DNA from: Bryobacterales bacterium | GTDB lineage: Bacteria > Acidobacteriota > Terriglobia > Bryobacterales > Bryobacteraceae | Length of the DNA: 64,000 nucleotides | Direction of reading: 5' to 3' | NCBI GenBank assembly: GCA_003164035.1 | Contig: PLRS01000074.1 | Location: 106,655-170,654, forward strand | In this document: one piece after another, positions 63,580 to 64,000 of the stretch | Numbering within the stretch: the stretch's first letter is position 1 | Layout of the letters: every line of letters starts with the position of its first letter | Program-made: the position numbers and the translations under genes | Notes under the pieces: generated by a model | What the model saw: only the letters and a program-made list of their open reading frames with translations | Told to the model about the DNA's origin: nothing | The model's database searches: none

Positions 63580-64000
63580 ATGGGGTATTTCGGTACCTAC
63601 CTGATTTCCGCGGTCTTCATGATCGTGTTCCTTGGGGTCTCGTGGGTCGTCACGGGCCTGCTTCACCTTTCTTCCACGGCGGAAATGATGGTGCGGATGC
63701 TGCTGGTCGGGTTAGTATGCGCCGGATTCGCCGCCCTCTTCTATTTCCGTTCCCGCCGCCAGACCCGGCCCTCCACCGATGCCGAACGGGCCCAGGAGGA
63801 CATGGCCACTTCCGAGCGGGAAATCGGCTTCTTCGTCCGCGACGCCGAAACCCGCCTGGCCGCCTCCAATCTCGGCAAGGAAGCCAAGCTCAGCCAGTTG
63901 CCCGTCTTCTTTCTGATTGGCGAAACCGCCTCGGCCAAGACCAGCGTCTTCGTCAACTCCGGCGTCGAGCCCGATCTGCTCGCCGGACAGGTCTATCAGG
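63580..64000 (+). CDS. tssM: TssM (IcmF-like) membrane protein, N-terminal part only
   Basis: The gene runs off the end of the window, so only 140 residues are visible. There are two membrane helices (residues about 7-27, LISAVFMIVFLGVSWVVTG, and 38-57, RMLLVGLVCAGFAALFYF), separated by a very short loop. A cytoplasmic domain then begins with a Walker A-like motif, GETASAKTS at residues 114-122, after LSQLPVFFLI. TssM proteins usually have more than 1000 residues. The ATG follows the tssL stop by seven bases. Confidence 0.92.
   Translation, partial: MGYFGTYLISAVFMIVFLGVSWVVTGLLHLSSTAEMMVRMLLVGLVCAGFAALFYFRSRRQTRPSTDAERAQEDMATSEREIGFFVRDAETRLAASNLGKEAKLSQLPVFFLIGETASAKTSVFVNSGVEPDLLAGQVYQ

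Overview
The window comes from a GC-rich Gram-negative bacterium, most likely an acidobacterium of the Solibacter/Bryobacter type. The evidence is a secreted protease ending in IPT-like repeats of the kind seen in the Solibacter C-terminal family, LpxD and an outer-membrane beta-barrel (an outer membrane is present), very large Ser/Thr kinases with PEGA domains, and many intergenic palindromic repeats. This placement is an inference from gene content; no marker RNA is present.

Layout. Positions 1-2.76 kb are decayed: a GC-rich tandem repeat runs into a 5'-truncated oxidoreductase, followed by a probable frameshifted lipoprotein gene and an inverted repeat pair. Positions 2.76-7.0 kb hold a diacylglycerol-kinase-like lipid kinase, NAD-dependent DNA ligase and a PAS-LuxR regulator. 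Positions 7.2-19.8 kb are a tightly packed chemosensory operon, all on the + strand: a soluble receptor with two signalling domains, a triple-CheW scaffold, CheB, a HEAT-repeat protein, CheR, a receiver, a STAS protein, CheY, CheA with two Hpt domains, and a last protein that mixes receptor-like helices with a CheZ-like DxxxQ motif. Positions 20.2-40.7 kb are mixed housekeeping and envelope genes (isocitrate dehydrogenase, PLP enzyme, M48 and matrixin proteases, LOG protein, LpxD, GH3 glycosidase, nucleotidyltransferase, metallo-beta-lactamase fold hydrolase, dicarboxylate carrier). This stretch also contains a decayed TIR/NB-ARC/WD40 gene at 22.3-23.5 kb.

Positions 40.7-64 kb are a type VI secretion (T6SS) locus. 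One minus-strand operon reads tssB, tssC, two hcp-like genes, tssA, tssE, tssF, tssG, vgrG. It is flanked by a PAAR tip gene and a 1618-residue kinase, probably the regulator of the system. On the other side are two unrecognised small genes, then tssK, a minus-strand scaffold-like protein, a second tssK, tssL and the start of tssM, which runs off the window. The scaffold-like protein has a remnant kinase N-lobe, eight GEFTRLF-type motifs and a C-terminal membrane anchor. ClpV/TssH and TssJ are not seen.

The most novel candidates are the GEFTRLF-repeat protein paired with the giant kinase inside the T6SS locus, the two different TssK proteins, and the last protein of the chemosensory operon. 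Start codons were chosen by eye from Shine-Dalgarno sequences and overlaps.
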